Program-made: the position numbers and the translations under genes
Assembly (NCBI RefSeq): GCF_949987535.1
Contig: NW_026645840.1
Location: 1-64,000 of the forward strand
Reading direction: 5' to 3'
Length of the DNA: 64,000 bases
Source of the DNA: Balaenoptera acutorostrata
Lineage: Eukaryota > Chordata > Mammalia > Artiodactyla > Balaenopteridae
Shown here: in pieces, positions 22,868 to 36,939 of the stretch
Layout of the letters: each line of letters starts with the position of its first letter
How positions within the stretch are numbered: the first letter of the stretch is position 1
The notes under the pieces: model-generated
Databases searched by the model: none
What the model was told of the DNA's origin: nothing
What the model saw: the letters and a program-made list of their open reading frames with translations, nothing else

Positions 22868-24626
22868 TCTCATTGGTTCCCCCTCTTCCCGTTCATCCTC
22901 AGGACAAATTGCAACCTGTACGGAACAGGAGGTTAAAGGTGCTGATTCTCCAAGGAGGGAGATGGCTAGTAAATCGGCTGGAATGGCGAACCCGAGCAAA
23001 GGAGATGAGAAATGAGGTGCGTTTTAGAAACCTTTCCCGATCACACGGTGTACCATCTTCTGGGTTTCTCATGCCTGTTTTCGACGTAGGAAGATGCCCT
23101 TGAACCTGGAGATTTGGGACCCATGGGATGGGTACCATGCAGTATTACTTGAAAGGGTCTGCGTTGGCTCACCCAACCTCACCGAACCTCTCAGCCCCAA
23201 GAGTGTCCACCCTTATGTCTCAATCAGCTGTGGGTCTAGATATGGTCAATCCAGGTTGCATCACAGCCCCTGAACGAATTTTGTAAGAATTTCTCTCTCT
23301 TTCACTGTCTTTGTTTCACGGGTTTTGAAAAGTAATTTAGTTTTATAATGGGGTTTAGCTGCTTTTCACGGCTGTGTTTATGCCGCTTTACACCCCCTTG
23401 ACTCACTTACAGAGAGATATCAATACATAGGTTTGAAGATTCTTACTAGTCAGATATATTCTTGTGCGGTGAATAGGGGGTGTTGAGTCCAGTTCACTGA
23501 AAAAGGAATAGGTCTTGTCTCTTACATATTGGGTTTATGGAACGGTATCGGAGCTAATTTGAAACCCTTGTTTTATGCATCACCCCACCTCACCTTTCCC
23601 GTTCACCAGCCATAGTGTGTTTCCTAAACGTGGGACTCTGTTCTGTTTTGCAATTCAGTTCAAGTGTAGCGGTTTTTACATTCCCTCTAGAAGTGATATC
23701 TTAGGATAAGTGTCTTTTTCTGTGTGACTTATTTCACTTAGAATCGTCGTACCTAAATCCACTCATCGTGCTGCTACTAGCCTTATGACGTGGATTTCAT
23801 GGCTGAGTGATATTCCATTGTACATGAGGACCACAACTTCTTTATCCATTTTTCTCTTTCCTAGGATATTTAAGGTGTAATGAAGTGGGGGTTCTTGTCC
23901 AAAGAGCAGCCCTAAAATTTGGGGTGCCTGTGTCTTGCTGATTTTTAGTTTTCCCAATTTATACGCCCATGAGTGGAAGTGCCCTATGCTCTCCAAGCTG
24001 TGTTTTTTAGATGTTTCAGGACACACCGTACACTTCTCCGGAGTGGCTGTTGGCAATTTACATCCCACCCATCAGCGTAGCAAGGCTCCCATTTCTCCAT
24101 GGCCGGTCCTGCATTTCTGGTTTGGACACTTTTTTCCGCATGGCCCTTTTGCCCGCTGGGAAGCGAGACTTCTTTGGAGCGCTGATTGGCCTTTCCAGGT
24201 TGCTTGGTTGGCCAAAAAGGGCGTATGCGTTTTTTCCTGAATATATTCAGGAAAAAACGCATACGCCCTTTTTGGCCAAGGGCATCATTGTCCACGTTTT
24301 GCCGCTTTTCATGTGCTTTCAAGGCGATTCGAATCTACCTCCTGAAATCTGTTTCCTGCAATTCTGCCTTGCTTTCAAAGCCTCTTCGTTGCCTTCCCTT
24401 AATATATTTGTGGACGAGAGGTATCATTTAAAACTCTGCAGGTTTGTGAATTGCAGTGCCCCTGAGCTCCATTTTTCAACTCGCTTTTTTGGGAGCTGGC
24501 CGCAAAAGCGCAGGATTGCTTCAGGCCCTCTTCTGGTTCTGGGGGGCAGGCTGAGCTTGTGCTTAATTCTTCTTCCTGATGGGAAAATAGAGTGACCTGT
24601 GCCTGTCCCAACACCTAGAGCTAGTC
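22868..24626 (+). repeat. Satellite monomer 14 (subfamily III)
   Basis: It has g473, g766, c784, a822-g823, g837, g925, a966, c1033 and g1153. g1153 is shared only with copy 13 and g925 with copy 20. Confidence 0.95.
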
Positions 24627-26385
24627 TCTCATTGGTTCCCCCTCTTCCCGTTCATCCTCAGGACAAATTGCAACCTGTACGGAACAGGAGGTTAAAGGTG
24701 CTGATTCTCCAAGGAGGGAGATGGCTAGTAAATCGGCTGGAATGGTGAACCCGAGCAAAGGAGATGAGAAATGAGGTGCGTTTTAGAAACCTTTCCCGAT
24801 CACACGGTGTACCATCTTCTGGGTTTCTCATGCCTGTTTTCGACGTAGGAAGATGCCCTTGAACCTGGAGATTTGGGACCCATGGGATGGGTACCATGCA
24901 GTATTACTTGAAAGGGTCTGCGTTGGCTCACCCAACCTCACCGAACCTCTCAGCCCCAAGAGTGTCCACCCTTATGTCTCAATCAGCTGTGGGTCTAGAT
25001 ATGGTCAATCCAGGTTGCATCACAGCCCCTGAACGAATTTTGTAAGAATTTCTCTCTCTTTCACTGTCTTTGTTTCACGGGTTTTGAAAAGTAATTTAGT
25101 TTTATAATGGGGTTTAGCTGCTTTTCACGGCTGTGTTTATGCCGCTTTACACCCCCTTGACTCACTTACAGAGAGATATCAATACATAGGTTTGAAGATT
25201 CTTACTAGTCAGATATATTCTTGTGCGGTGAATAGGGGGTGTTGAGTCCAGTTCACTGAAAAAGGAATAGGTCTTGTCTCTTACATATTGGGTTTATGGA
25301 ACGGTATCGGAGCTAATTTGAAACCCTTGTTTTATGCATCACCCCACCTCACCTTTCCCGTTCAGCAGCCATAGTGTGTTTTCTGAACGTGTGACTCTGT
25401 TCTGTTTTGTAATTCAGTTCAAGTGTAGCGGTTTTTACATTCCCTCTCTAAGTGATATCTTAGGATAAGTGTCTTTTTCTGTGTGACTTATTTCACTTAG
25501 AATCGTCGTACCTAAATCCACTCATCGTGCTGCTACTAGCCTTATGACGTTGATTTCATGGCTGAGTGATATTCCATTGTACATGAGGACCCCAACTTCT
25601 TTATCCATTTTTCTCTTTCCTAGGATATTTAAGGTGTAATGAAGTGGGGGTTCTTGTCAACAGAGCAGCCCTAAACTTTGGGGTGCCTGTGTCTTGCTGA
25701 TTTTTAGTGTTCCCAATTTATACGCCCATGAGTGGAAGTGCCCTATGCTCTCCAAGCTGTGTTTTTTAGATGTTTCAGAACACACCGTACACTTCTCCGG
25801 AGTGGCTCTTGGCAATTTACATCCCACCCATCAGCGTAGCAAGACTCCCATTTCTCCATGGCCGGTCCTGCATTTCTGGTTTGGACACTTTTTTCCGCAT
25901 GGCCCTTTTGCCCGCTGGGAAGCGAGACTTCTTTGGAGCGCTGATTGGCCTTTCCAGGTTGCTTGGTTGGCCAAAAAGGGCGTATGCGTTTTTTCCTGAA
26001 TATATTCAGGAAAAAACGCATACGCCCTTTTTGGCCAAGGGCATCATTGTCCACGTTTTGCCGCTTTTCATGTGCTTTCAAGGCGATTCGAATCTACCTC
26101 CTGAAATCTGTTTCCTGCAATTCTGCCTTGCTTTCAAAGCCTCTTCGTTGCCTTCCCTTAATATATTTGTGGACGAGAGGTATCATTTAAAACTCTGCAG
26201 GTTTGTGAATTGCAGTGCCCCTGAGCTCCATTTTTCAACTCGCTTTTTTGGGAGCTGGCCGCAAAAGCGCAGGATTGCTTCAGGCCCTCTTCTGGTTCTG
26301 GGGGGCAGGCTGAGCTTGTGCTTAATTCTTCTTCCTGATGGGAAAATAGAGTGACCTGTGCCTGTCCCAACACCTAGAGCTAGTC
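24627..26385 (+). repeat. Satellite monomer 15 (mosaic)
   Basis: It has g473 as in copies 14 and 16. From unit 756 to 823 it reverts to the copy 9 pattern (t756, g759, t766, t784, c822-t823; 25382-25449). It then has g837, c966, a1033 and g1083 as in copy 16. A private change in the gcgaac motif is a CpG transition. Confidence 0.9.
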
Positions 26386-28144
26386 TCTCATTGGTTCCCC
26401 CTCTTCCCGTTCATCCTCAGGACAAATCGCAACCTGTACGGAACAGGAGGTTAAAGGTGCTGATTCTCCAAGGAGGGAGATGGCTAGTAAATCGGCTGGA
26501 ATGGCGAACCCGAGCAAAGGAGATGAGAAATGAGGTGCGTTTTAGAAACCTTTCCCGATCACACGGTGTACCATCTTCTGGGTTTCTCATGCCTGTTTTC
26601 GACGTAGGAAGATGCCCTTGAACCTGGAGATTTGGGACCCATGGGATGGGTACCATGCAGTATTACTTGAAAGGGTCTGCGTTGGCTCACCCAACCTCAC
26701 CGAACCTCTCAGCCCCAAGAGTGTCCACCCTTATGTCTCAATCAGCTGTGGGTCTAGATATGGTCAATCCAGGTTGCATCACAGCCCCTGAACGAATTTT
26801 GTAAGAATTTCTCTCTCTTTCACTGTCTTTGTTTCACGGGTTTTGAAAAGTAATTTAGTTTTATAATGGGGTTTAGCTGCTTTTCACGGCTGTGTTTATG
26901 CCGCTTTACACCCCCTTGACTCACTTACAGAGAGATATCAATACATAGGTTTGAAGATTCTTACTAGTCAGATATATTCTTGTGCGGTGAATAGGGGGTG
27001 TTGAGTCCAGTTCACTGAAAAAGGAATAGGTCTTGTCTCTTACATATTGGGTTTATGGAACGGTATCGGAGCTAATTTGAAACCCTTGTTTTATGCATCA
27101 CCCCACCTCACCTTTCCCGTTCAGCAGCCATAGTGTGTTTCCTAAACGTGGGACTCTGTTCTGTTTTGCAATTCAGTTCAAGTGTAGCGGTTTTTACATT
27201 CCCTCTAGAAGTGATATCTTAGGATAAGTGTCTTTTTCTGTGTGACTTATTTCACTTAGAATCGTCGTACCTAAATCCACTCATCGTGCTGCTACTAGCC
27301 TTATGACGTTGATTTCATGGCTGAGTGATATTCCATTGTACATGAGGACCCCAACTTCTTTATCCATTTTTCTCTTTCCTAGGATATTTAAGGTGTAATG
27401 AAGTGGGGGTTCTTGTCAACAGAGCAGCCCTAAACTTTGGGGTGCCTGTGTCTTGCTGATTTTTAGTGTTCCCAATTTATACGCCCATGAGTGGAAGTGC
27501 CCTATGCTCTCCAAGCTGTGTTTTTTAGATGTTTCAGAACACACCGTACACTTCTCCGGAGTGGCTGTTGGCAATTTACATCCCACCCATCAGCGTAGCA
27601 AGACTCCCATTTCTCCATGGCCGGTCCTGCATTTCTGGTTTGGACACTTTTTTCCGCATGGCCCTTTTGCCCGCTGGGAAGCGAGACTTCTTTGGAGCGC
27701 TGATTGGCCTTTCCAGGTTGCTTGGTTGGCCAAAAAGGGCGTATGCGTTTTTTCCTGAATATATTCAGGAAAAAACGCATACGCCCTTTTTGGCCAAGGG
27801 CATCATTGTCCACGTTTTGCCGCTTTTCATGTGCTTTCAAGGCGATTCGAATCTACCTCCTGAAATCTGTTTCCTGCAATTCTGCCTTGCTTTCAAAGCC
27901 TCTTCGTTGCCTTCCCTTAATATATTTGTGGACGAGAGGTATCATTTAAAACTCTGCAGGTTTGTGAATTGCAGTGCCCCTGAGCTCCATTTTTCAACTC
28001 GCTTTTTTGGGAGCTGGCCGCAAAAGCGCAGGATTGCTTCAGGCCCTCTTCTGGTTCTGGGGGGCAGGCTGAGCTTGTGCTTAATTCTTCTTCCTGATGG
28101 GAAAATAGAGTGACCTGTGCCTGTCCCAACACCTAGAGCTAGTC
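26386..28144 (+). repeat. Satellite monomer 16 (subfamily III)
   Basis: It has c43, g473, g766, c784, a822-g823, g837, c966, a1033 and g1083. Its right half matches copy 15; its middle matches copy 14. Confidence 0.95.
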
Positions 28145-29903
28145 TCTCATTGGTTCCCCCTCTTCCCGTTCATCCTCAGGACAAATCGCAACCTGTACGG
28201 AACAGGAGGTTAAAGGTGCTGATTCTCCAAGGAGGGAGATGGCTAGTAAATCGGCTGGAATGGCGAACCCGAGCAAAGGAGATGAGAAATGAGGTGCGTT
28301 TTAGAAACCTTTCCCGATCACACGGTGTACCATCTTCTGGGTTTCTCATGCCTGTTTTCGACGTAGGAAGATGCCCTTGAACCTGGAGATTTGGGACCCA
28401 TGGGATGGGTACCATGCAGTATTACTTGAAAGGGTCTGCGTTGGCTCACCCAACCTCACCGAACCTCTCAGCCCCAAGAGTGTCCACCCTTATGTCTCAA
28501 TCAGCTGTGGGTCTAGATATGGTCAATCCAGGTTGCATCACAGCCCCTGAACGAATTTTGTAAGAATTTCTCTCTCTTTCACTGCCTTTGTTTCACGGGT
28601 TTTGAAAAGTAATTTATTTTTATAGTGGGGTTTAGCTGCTTTTCACGGCTGTGTTTATGCCGCTTTACACCCCCTTGACTCACTTACAGAGAGATATCAA
28701 TACATAGGTTTGAAGATTCTTACTAGTCAGATATATTCTTGTGCGGTGAATAGGGGGTGTTGAGTCCAGTTCACTGAAAAAGGAATAGGTCTTGTCTCTT
28801 ACATATTGGGTTTATGGAACGGTATCTGAGCTAATTTGAAACCCTTGTTTTATGCATCACCCCACCTCACCTTTCCCGTTCAGCAGCCATAGTGTGTTTC
28901 CTAAACGTGGGACTCTGTTCTGTTTTGCAATTCAGTTCAAGTGTAGCGGTTTTTACATTCCCTCTAGAAGTGATATCTTATGATAAGTGTCTTTTTCTGT
29001 GTGACTTATTTCACTTAGAATCGTCGTACCTAAATCCACTCATCGTGCTGCTACTAGCCTTATGACGTTGATTTCATGGCTGAGTGATATTCCATTGTAC
29101 ATGAGGACCACAACTTCTTTATCCATTTTTCTCTTTCCTAGGATATTTAAGGTGTAATGAAGTGGGGGTTCTTGTCCACAGAGCAGCCCTAAACTTTGGG
29201 GTGCCTGTGTCTTGCTGATTTTTAGTTTTCCCAATTTATACGGCCATGAGTGGAAGTGCCCTATGCTCTCCAAGCTGTGTTTTTTAGATATTTCAGAACA
29301 CACCGTACACTTCTCCGGAGTGGCTGTTGGCAATTTACATCCCACCCATCAGCGTAGCAAGGCTCCCATTTCTCCATGGCCGGTCCTGCATTTCTGGTTT
29401 GGACACTTTTTTCCGCATGGCCCTTTTGCCCGCTGGGAAGCGAGACTTCTTTGGAGCGCTGATTGGCCTTTCCAGGTTGCTTGGTTGGCCAAAAAGGGCG
29501 TATGCGTTTTTTCCTGAATATATTCAGGAAAAAACGCATACGCCCTTTTTGGCCAAGGGCATCATTGTCCACGTTTTGCCGCTTTTCATGTGCTTTCAAG
29601 GCGATTCGAATCTACCTCCTGAAATCTGTTTCCTGCAATTCTGCCTTGCTTTCAAAGCCTCTTCGTTGCCTTCCCTTAATATATTTGTGGACGAGAGGTA
29701 TCATTTAAAACTCTGCAGGTTTGTGAATTGCAGTGCCCCTGAGCTCCATTTTTCAACTCACTTTTTTGGGAGCTGGCCGCAAAAGCGCAGGATTGCTTCA
29801 GGCCCTCTTCTGGTTCTGGGGGGCAGGCTGAGCTTGTGCTTAATTCTTCTTCCTGATGGGAAAATAGAGTGACCTGTGCCTGTCCCAACACCTAGAGCTA
29901 GTC
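28145..29903 (+). repeat. Satellite monomer 17 (subfamily III)
   Basis: It has c43, t683, t837, a966, c1033 and the first g1099. A private g to a at unit 1146 (29290) removes the ATG of the recurrent 194-codon frame, with no sign of compensation. Confidence 0.95.
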
Positions 29904-31662
29904 TCTCATTGGTTCCCCCTCTTCCCGTTCATCCTCAGGACAAATTGCAACCTGTACGGAACAGGAGGTTAAAGGTGCTGATTCTCCAAGGAGGGAGATG
30001 GCTAGTAAATCGGCTGGAATGGCGAACCCGAGCAAAGGAGATGAGAAATGAGGTGCGTTTTAGAAACCTTTCCCGATCACACGGTGTACCATCTTCTGGG
30101 TTTCTCATGCCTGTTTTCGACGTAGGAAGATGCCCTTGAACCTGGAGATTTGGGACCCATGGGATGGGTACCATGCAGTATTACTTGAAAGGGTCTGCGT
30201 TGGCTCACCCAACCTCACCGAACCTCTCAGCCCCAAGAGTGTCCACCCTTATGTCTCAATCAGCTGTGGGTCTAGATATGGTCAATCCAGGTTGCATCAC
30301 AGCCCCTGAACGAATTTTGTAAGAATTTCTCTCTCTTTCACTGTCTTTGTTTCACGGGTTTTGAAAAGTAATTTATTTTTATAATGGGGTTTAGCTGCTT
30401 TTCACGGCTGTGTTTATGCCGCTTTACACCCCCTTGACTCACTTACAGAGAGATATCAATACATAGGTTTGAAGATTCTTACTAGTCAGATATATTCTTG
30501 TGCGGTGAATAGGGGGTGTTGAGTCCAGTTCACTGAAAAAGGAATAGGTCTTGTCTCTTACATATTGGGTTTATGGAACGGTATCGGAGCTAATTTGAAA
30601 CCCTTGTTTTATGCATCACCCCACCTCACCTTTCCCGTTCAGCAGCCATAGTGTGTTTCCTAAACGTGGGACTCTGTTCTGTTTTGCAATTCAGTTCAAG
30701 TGTAGCGGTTTTTACATTCCCTCTAGAAGTGATATCTTAGGATAAGTGTCTTTTTCTGTGTGACTTATTTCACTTAGAATCGTCGTACCTAAATCCACTC
30801 ATCGTGCTGCTACTAGCCTTATGACGTTGATTTCATGGCTGAGTGATATTCCATTGTACATGAGGACCACAACTTCTTTATCCATTTTTCTCTTTCCTAG
30901 GATATTTAAGGTGTAATGAAGTGGGGGTTCTTGTCCACAGAGCAGCCCTAAACTTTGGGGTGCCTGTGTCTTGCTGATTTTTAGTTTTCCCAATTTATAC
31001 GGCCATGAGTGGAAGTGCCCTATGCTCTCCAAGCTGTGGTTTTTAGATGTTTCAGAACACACCGTACACTTCTCCGGAGTGGCTGTTGGCAATTTACATC
31101 CCACCCATCAGCGTAGCAAGGCTCCCATTTCTCCATGGCCGGTCCTGCATTTCTGGTTTGGACACTTTTTTCCGCATGGCCCTTTTGCCCGCTGGGAAGC
31201 GAGACTTCTTTGGAGCGCTGATTGGCCTTTCCAGGTTGCTTGGTTGGCCAAAAAGGGCGTATGCGTTTTTTCCTGAATATATTCAGGAAAAAACGCATAC
31301 GCCCTTTTTGGCCAAGGGCATCATTGTCCACGTTTTGCCGCTTTTCATGTGCTTTCAAGGCGATTCGAATCTACCTCCTGAAATCTGTTTCCTGCAATTC
31401 TGCCTTGCTTTCAAAGCCTCTTCGTTGCCTTCCCTTAATATATTTGTGGACGAGAGGTATCATTTAAAACTCTGCAGGTTTGTGAATTGCAGTGCCCCTG
31501 AGCTCCATTTTTCAACTCGCTTTTTTGGGAGCTGGCCGCAAAAGCGCAGGATTGCTTCAGGCCCTCTTCTGGTTCTGGGGGGCAGGCTGAGCTTGTGCTT
31601 AATTCTTCTTCCTGATGGGAAAATAGAGTGACCTGTGCCTGTCCCAACACCTAGAGCTAGTC
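29904..31662 (+). repeat. Satellite monomer 18 (subfamily III, type W)
   Basis: It has g837, g1099 and the first g1136 (31039). Type W (g1136) recurs in copies 21, 26, 29, 32 and 34. Confidence 0.95.
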
Positions 31663-33421
31663 TCTCATTGGTTCCCCCTCTTCCCGTTCATCCTCAGGAC
31701 AAATTGCAACCTGTACGGAACAGGAGGTTAAAGGTGCTGATTCTCCAAGGAGGGAGATGGCTAGTAAATCGGCTGGAATGGCGAACCCGAGCAAAGGAGA
31801 TGAGAAATGAGGTGCGTTTTAGAAACCTTTCCCGATCACACGGTGTACCATCTTCTGGGTTTCTCATGCCTGTTTTCGACGTAGGAAGATGCCCTTGAAC
31901 CTGGAGATTTGGGACCCATGGGATGGGTACCATGCAGTATTACTTGAAAGGGTCTGCGTTGGCTCACCCAACCTCACCGAACCTCTCAGCCCCAAGAGTG
32001 TCCACCCTTATGTCTCAATCAGCTGTGGGTCTAGATATGGTCAATCCAGGTTGCATCACAGCCCCTGAACGAATTTTGTAAGAATTTCTCTCTCTTTCAC
32101 TGTCTTTGTTTCACGGGTTTTGAAAAGTAATTTAGTTTTATAATGGGGTTTAGCTGCTTTTCACGGCTGTGTTTATGCCGCTTTACACCCCCTTGACTCA
32201 CTTACAGAGAGATATCAATACATAGGTTTGAAGATTCTTCCTAGTCAGATATATTCTTGTGCGGTGAATAGGGGGTGTTGAGTCCAGTTCACTGAAAAAG
32301 GAATAGGTCTTGTCTCTTACATATTGGGTTTATGGAACGGTATCGGAGCTAATTTGAAACCCTTGTTTTATGCATCACCCCACCTCACCTTTCCCGTTCA
32401 GCAGCCATAGTGTGTTTCCTAAACGTGGGACTCTGTTCTGTTTTGCAATTCAGTTCAAGTGTAGCGGTTTTTACATTCCCTCTAGAAGTGATATCTTAGG
32501 ATAAGTGTCTTTTTCTGTGTGACTTATTTCACTTAGAATCGTCGTACCTAAATCCACTCATCGTGCTGCTACTAGCCTTATGACGTTGATTTCATGGCTG
32601 AGTGATATTCCATTGTACATGAGGACCACAACTTCTTTATCCATTTTTCTCTTTCCTAGGATATTTAAGGTGTAATGAAGTGGGGGTTCTTGTCCACAGA
32701 GCAGCCCTAAACTTTGGGGTGCCTGTGTCTTGCTGATTTTTAGTTTTCCCAATTTATACGGCCATGAGTGGAAGTGCCCTATGCTCTCCAAGCTGTGTTT
32801 TTTAGATGTTTCAGAACACACCGTACACTTCTCCGGAGTGGCTGTTGGCAATTTACATCCCACCCATCAGCGTAGCAAGGCTCCCATTTCTCCATGGCCG
32901 GTCCTGCATTTCTGGTTTGGACACTTTTTTCCGCATGGCCCTTTTGCCCGCTGGGAAGCGAGACTTCTTTGGAGCGCTGATTGGCCTTTCCAGGTTGCTT
33001 GGTTGGCCAAAAAGGGCGTATGCGTTTTTTCCTGAATATATTCAGGAAAAAACGCATACGCCCTTTTTGGCCAAGGGCATCATTGTCCACGTTTTGCCGC
33101 TTTTCATGTGCTCTCAAGGCGATTCGAATCTACCTCCTGAAATCTGTTTCCTGCAATTCTGCCTTGCTTTCAAAGCCTCTTCGTTGCCTTCCCTTAATAT
33201 ATTTGTGGACGAGAGGTATCATTTAAAACTCTGCAGGTTTGTGAATTGCAGTGCCCCTGAGCTCCATTTTTCAACTCGCTTTTTTGGGAGCTGGCCGCAA
33301 AAGCGCAGGATTGCTTCAGGCCCTCTTCTGGTTCTGGGGGGCAGGCTGAGCTTGTTCTTAATTCTTCTTCCTGATGGGAAAATAGAGTGACCTGTGCCTG
33401 TCCCAACACCTAGAGCTAGTC
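31663..33421 (+). repeat. Satellite monomer 19 (subfamily III)
   Basis: It has g473, c578, g837 and g1099, plus two private changes in the right third. The W copy followed by a g473 copy (18-19) recurs at 21-22. Confidence 0.95.
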
Positions 33422-35180
33422 TCTCATTGGTTCCCCCTCTTCCCGTTCATCCTCAGGACAAATTGCAACCTGTACGGAACAGGAGGTTAAAGGTGCTGAT
33501 TCTCCAAGGAGGGAGATGGCTAGTAAATCGGCTGGAATGGCGAACCCGAGCAAAGGAGATGAGAAATGAGGTGCGTTTTAGAAACCTTTCCCGATCACAC
33601 GGTGTACCATCTTCTGGGTTTCTCATGCCTGTTTTCGACGTAGGAAGATGCCCTTGAACCTGGAGATTTGGGACCCATGGGATGGGTACCATGCAGTATT
33701 ACTTGAAAGGGTCTGCGTTGGCTCACCCAACCTCACCGAACCTCTCAGCCCCAAGAGTGTCCACCCTTATGTCTCAATCAGCTGTGGGTCTAGATATGGT
33801 CAATCCAGGTTGCATCACAGCCCCTGAACGAATTTTGTAAGAATTTCTCTCTCTTTCACTGCCTTTGTTTCACGGGTTTTGAAAAGTAATTTATTTTTAT
33901 AATGGGGTTTAGCTGCTTTTCACGGCTGTGTTTATGCCGCTTTACACCCCCTTGACTCACTTACAGAGAGATATCAATACATAGGTTTGAAGATTCTTAC
34001 TAGTCAGATATATTCTTGTGCGGTGAATAGGGGGTGTTGAGTCCAGTTCACTGAAAAAGGAATAGGTCTTGTCTCTTACATATTGGGTTTATGGAACGGT
34101 ATCGGAGCTAATTTGAAACCCTTGTTTTATGCATCACCCCACCTCACCTTTCCCGTTCAGCAGCCATAGTGTGTTTCCTAAACGTGGGACTCTGTTCTGT
34201 TTTGCAATTCAGTTCAAGTGTAGCGGTTTTTACATTCCCTCTAGAAGTGATATCTTATGATAAGTGTCTTTTTCTGTGTGACTTATTTCACTTAGAATCG
34301 TCGTACCTAAATCCACTCATCGTGCTGCTACTAGCCTTATGACGTGGATTTCATGGCTGAGTGATATTCCATTGTACATGAGGACCACCACTTCTTTATC
34401 CATTTTTCGCTTTCCTAGGATATTTAAGGTGTAATGAAGTGGGGGTTCTTGTCAACAGAGCAGCCCTAAACTTTGGGGTGCCTGTGTCTTGCTGATTTTT
34501 AGTTTTCCCAATTTATACGCCCATGAGTGGAAGTGCCCTATGCTCTCCAAGCTGTGTTTTTTAGATGTTTCAGAACACACCGTACACTTCTCCAGTGTGG
34601 CTGTTGGCAAGTTACATCCCACCCATCAGCGTAGCAAGGCTCCCATTTCTCCATGGCCGGTCCTGCATTTCTGGTTTGGACACTTTTTTCCGCATGGCCC
34701 TTTTGCCCGCTGGGAAGCGAGACTTCTTTGGAGCGCTGATTGGCCTTTCCAGGTTGCTTGGTTGGCCAAAAAGGGCGTATGCGTTTTTTCCTGAATATAT
34801 TCAGGAAAAAACGCATACGCCCTTTTTGGCCAAGGGCATCATTGTCCACGTTTTGCCGCTTTTCATGTGCTTTCAAGGCGATTCGAATCTACCTCCTGAA
34901 ATCTGTTTCCTGCAATTCTGCCTTGCTTTCAAAGCCTCTTCGTTGCCTTCCCTTAATATATTTGTGGACGAGAGGTATCATTTAAAACTCTGCAGGTTTG
35001 TGAATTGCAGTGCCCCTGAGCTCCATTTTTCAACTCGCTTTTTTGGGAGCTGGCCGCAAAAGCGCAGGATTGCTTCAGGCCCTCTTCTGGTTCTGGGGGG
35101 CAGGCTGAGCTTGTGCTTAATTCTTCTTCCTGATGGGAAAATAGAGTGACCTGTGCCTGTCCCAACACCTAGAGCTAGTC
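33422..35180 (+). repeat. Satellite monomer 20 (divergent copy)
   Basis: It has t837, g925 and g988 and reverts to a1033 and c1099, like earlier parts of the array. Private changes lie at ~34389, ~34596 and ~34611. It is the least typical copy of subfamily III. Confidence 0.9.
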
Positions 35181-36939
35181 TCTCATTGGTTCCCCCTCTT
35201 CCCGTTCATCCTCAGGACAAATTGCAACCTGTACGGAACAGGAGGTTAAAGGTGCTGATTCTCCAAGGAGGGAGATGGCTAGTAAATCGGCTGGAATGGC
35301 GAACCCGAGCAAAGGAGATGAGAAATGAGGTGCGTTTTAGAAACCTTTCCCGATCACACCGTGTACCATCTTCTGGGTTTCTCATGCCTGTTTTCGACGT
35401 AGGAAGATGCCCTTGAACCTGGAGATTTGGGACCCATGGGATGGGTACCATGCAGTATTACTTGAAAGGGTCTGCGTTGGCTCACCCAACCTCACCGAAC
35501 CTCTCAGCCCCAAGAGTGTCCACCCTTATGTCTCAATCAGCTGTGGGTCTAGATATGGTCAATCCAGGTTGCATCACAGCCCCTGAACGAATTTTGTAAG
35601 AATTTCTCTCTCTTTCACTGCCTTTGTTTCACGGGTTTTGAAAAGTAATTTATTTTTATAATGGGGTTTAGCTGCTTTTCACGGCTGTGTTTATGCCGCT
35701 TTACACCCCCTTGACTCACTTACAGAGAGATATCAATACATAGGTTTGAAGATTCTTACTAGTCAGATATATTCTTGTGCGGTGAATAGGGGGTGTTGAG
35801 TCCAGTTCACTGAAAAAGGAATAGGTCTTGTCTCTTACATATTGGGTTTATGGAACGGTATCGGAGCTAATTTGAAACCCTTGTTTTATGCATCACCCCA
35901 CCTCACCTTTCCCGTTCAGCAGCCATAGTGTGTTTCCTAAACGTGGGACTCTGTTCTGTTTTGCAATTCAGTTCAAGTGTAGCGGTTTTTACATTCCCTC
36001 TAGAAGTGATATCTTATGATAAGTGTCTTTTTCTGTGTGACTTATTTCACTTAGAATCGTCGTACCTAAATCCACTCATCGTGCTGCTACTAGCCTTATG
36101 ACGTTGATTTCATGGCTGAGTGATATTCCATTGTACATGAGGACCACAACTTCTTTATCCATTTTTCTCTTTCCTAGGATATTTAAGGTGTAATGAAGTG
36201 GGGGTTCTTGTCCACAGAGCAGCCCTAAACTTTGGGGTGCCTGTGTCTTGCTGATTTTTAGTTTTCCCAATTTATACGGCCATGAGTGGAAGTGCCCTAT
36301 GCTCTCCAAGCTGTGGTTTTTAGATGTTTCAGAACACACCGTACACTTCTCCGGAGTGGCTGTTGGCAATTTACATCCCACCCATCAGCGTAGCAAGGCT
36401 CCCATTTCTCCATGGCCGGTCCTGCATTTCTGGTTTGGACACTTTTTTCCGCATGGCCCTTTTGCCCGCTGGGAAGCGAGACTTCTTTGGAGCGCTGATT
36501 GGCCTTTCCAGGTTGCTTGGTTGGCCAAAAAGGGCGTATGCGTTTTTTCCTGAATATATTCAGGAAAAAACGCATACGCCCTTTTTGGCCAAGGGCATCA
36601 TTGTCCACGTTTTGCCGCTTTTCATGTGCTTTCAAGGCGATTCGAATCTACCTCCTGAAATCTGTTTCCTGCAATTCTGCCTTGCTTTCAAAGCCTCTTC
36701 GTTGCCTTCCCTTAATATATTTGTGGACGAGAGGTATCATTTAAAACTCTGCAGGTTTGTGAATTGCAGTGCCCCTGAGCTCCATTTTTCAACTCGCTTT
36801 TTTGGGAGCTGGCCGCAAAAGCGCAGGATTGCTTCAGGCCCTCTTCTGGTTCTGGGGGGCAGGCTGAGCTTGTGCTTAATTCTTCTTCCTGATGGGAAAA
36901 TAGAGTGACCTGTGCCTGTCCCAACACCTAGAGCTAGTC
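35181..36939 (+). repeat. Satellite monomer 21 (subfamily III, type W)
   Basis: It has t837, g1099 and g1136 (36316), plus a private g to c near 35360. It shares the 'actgcc' variant near unit 440 with copies 17 and 20. Confidence 0.95.
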
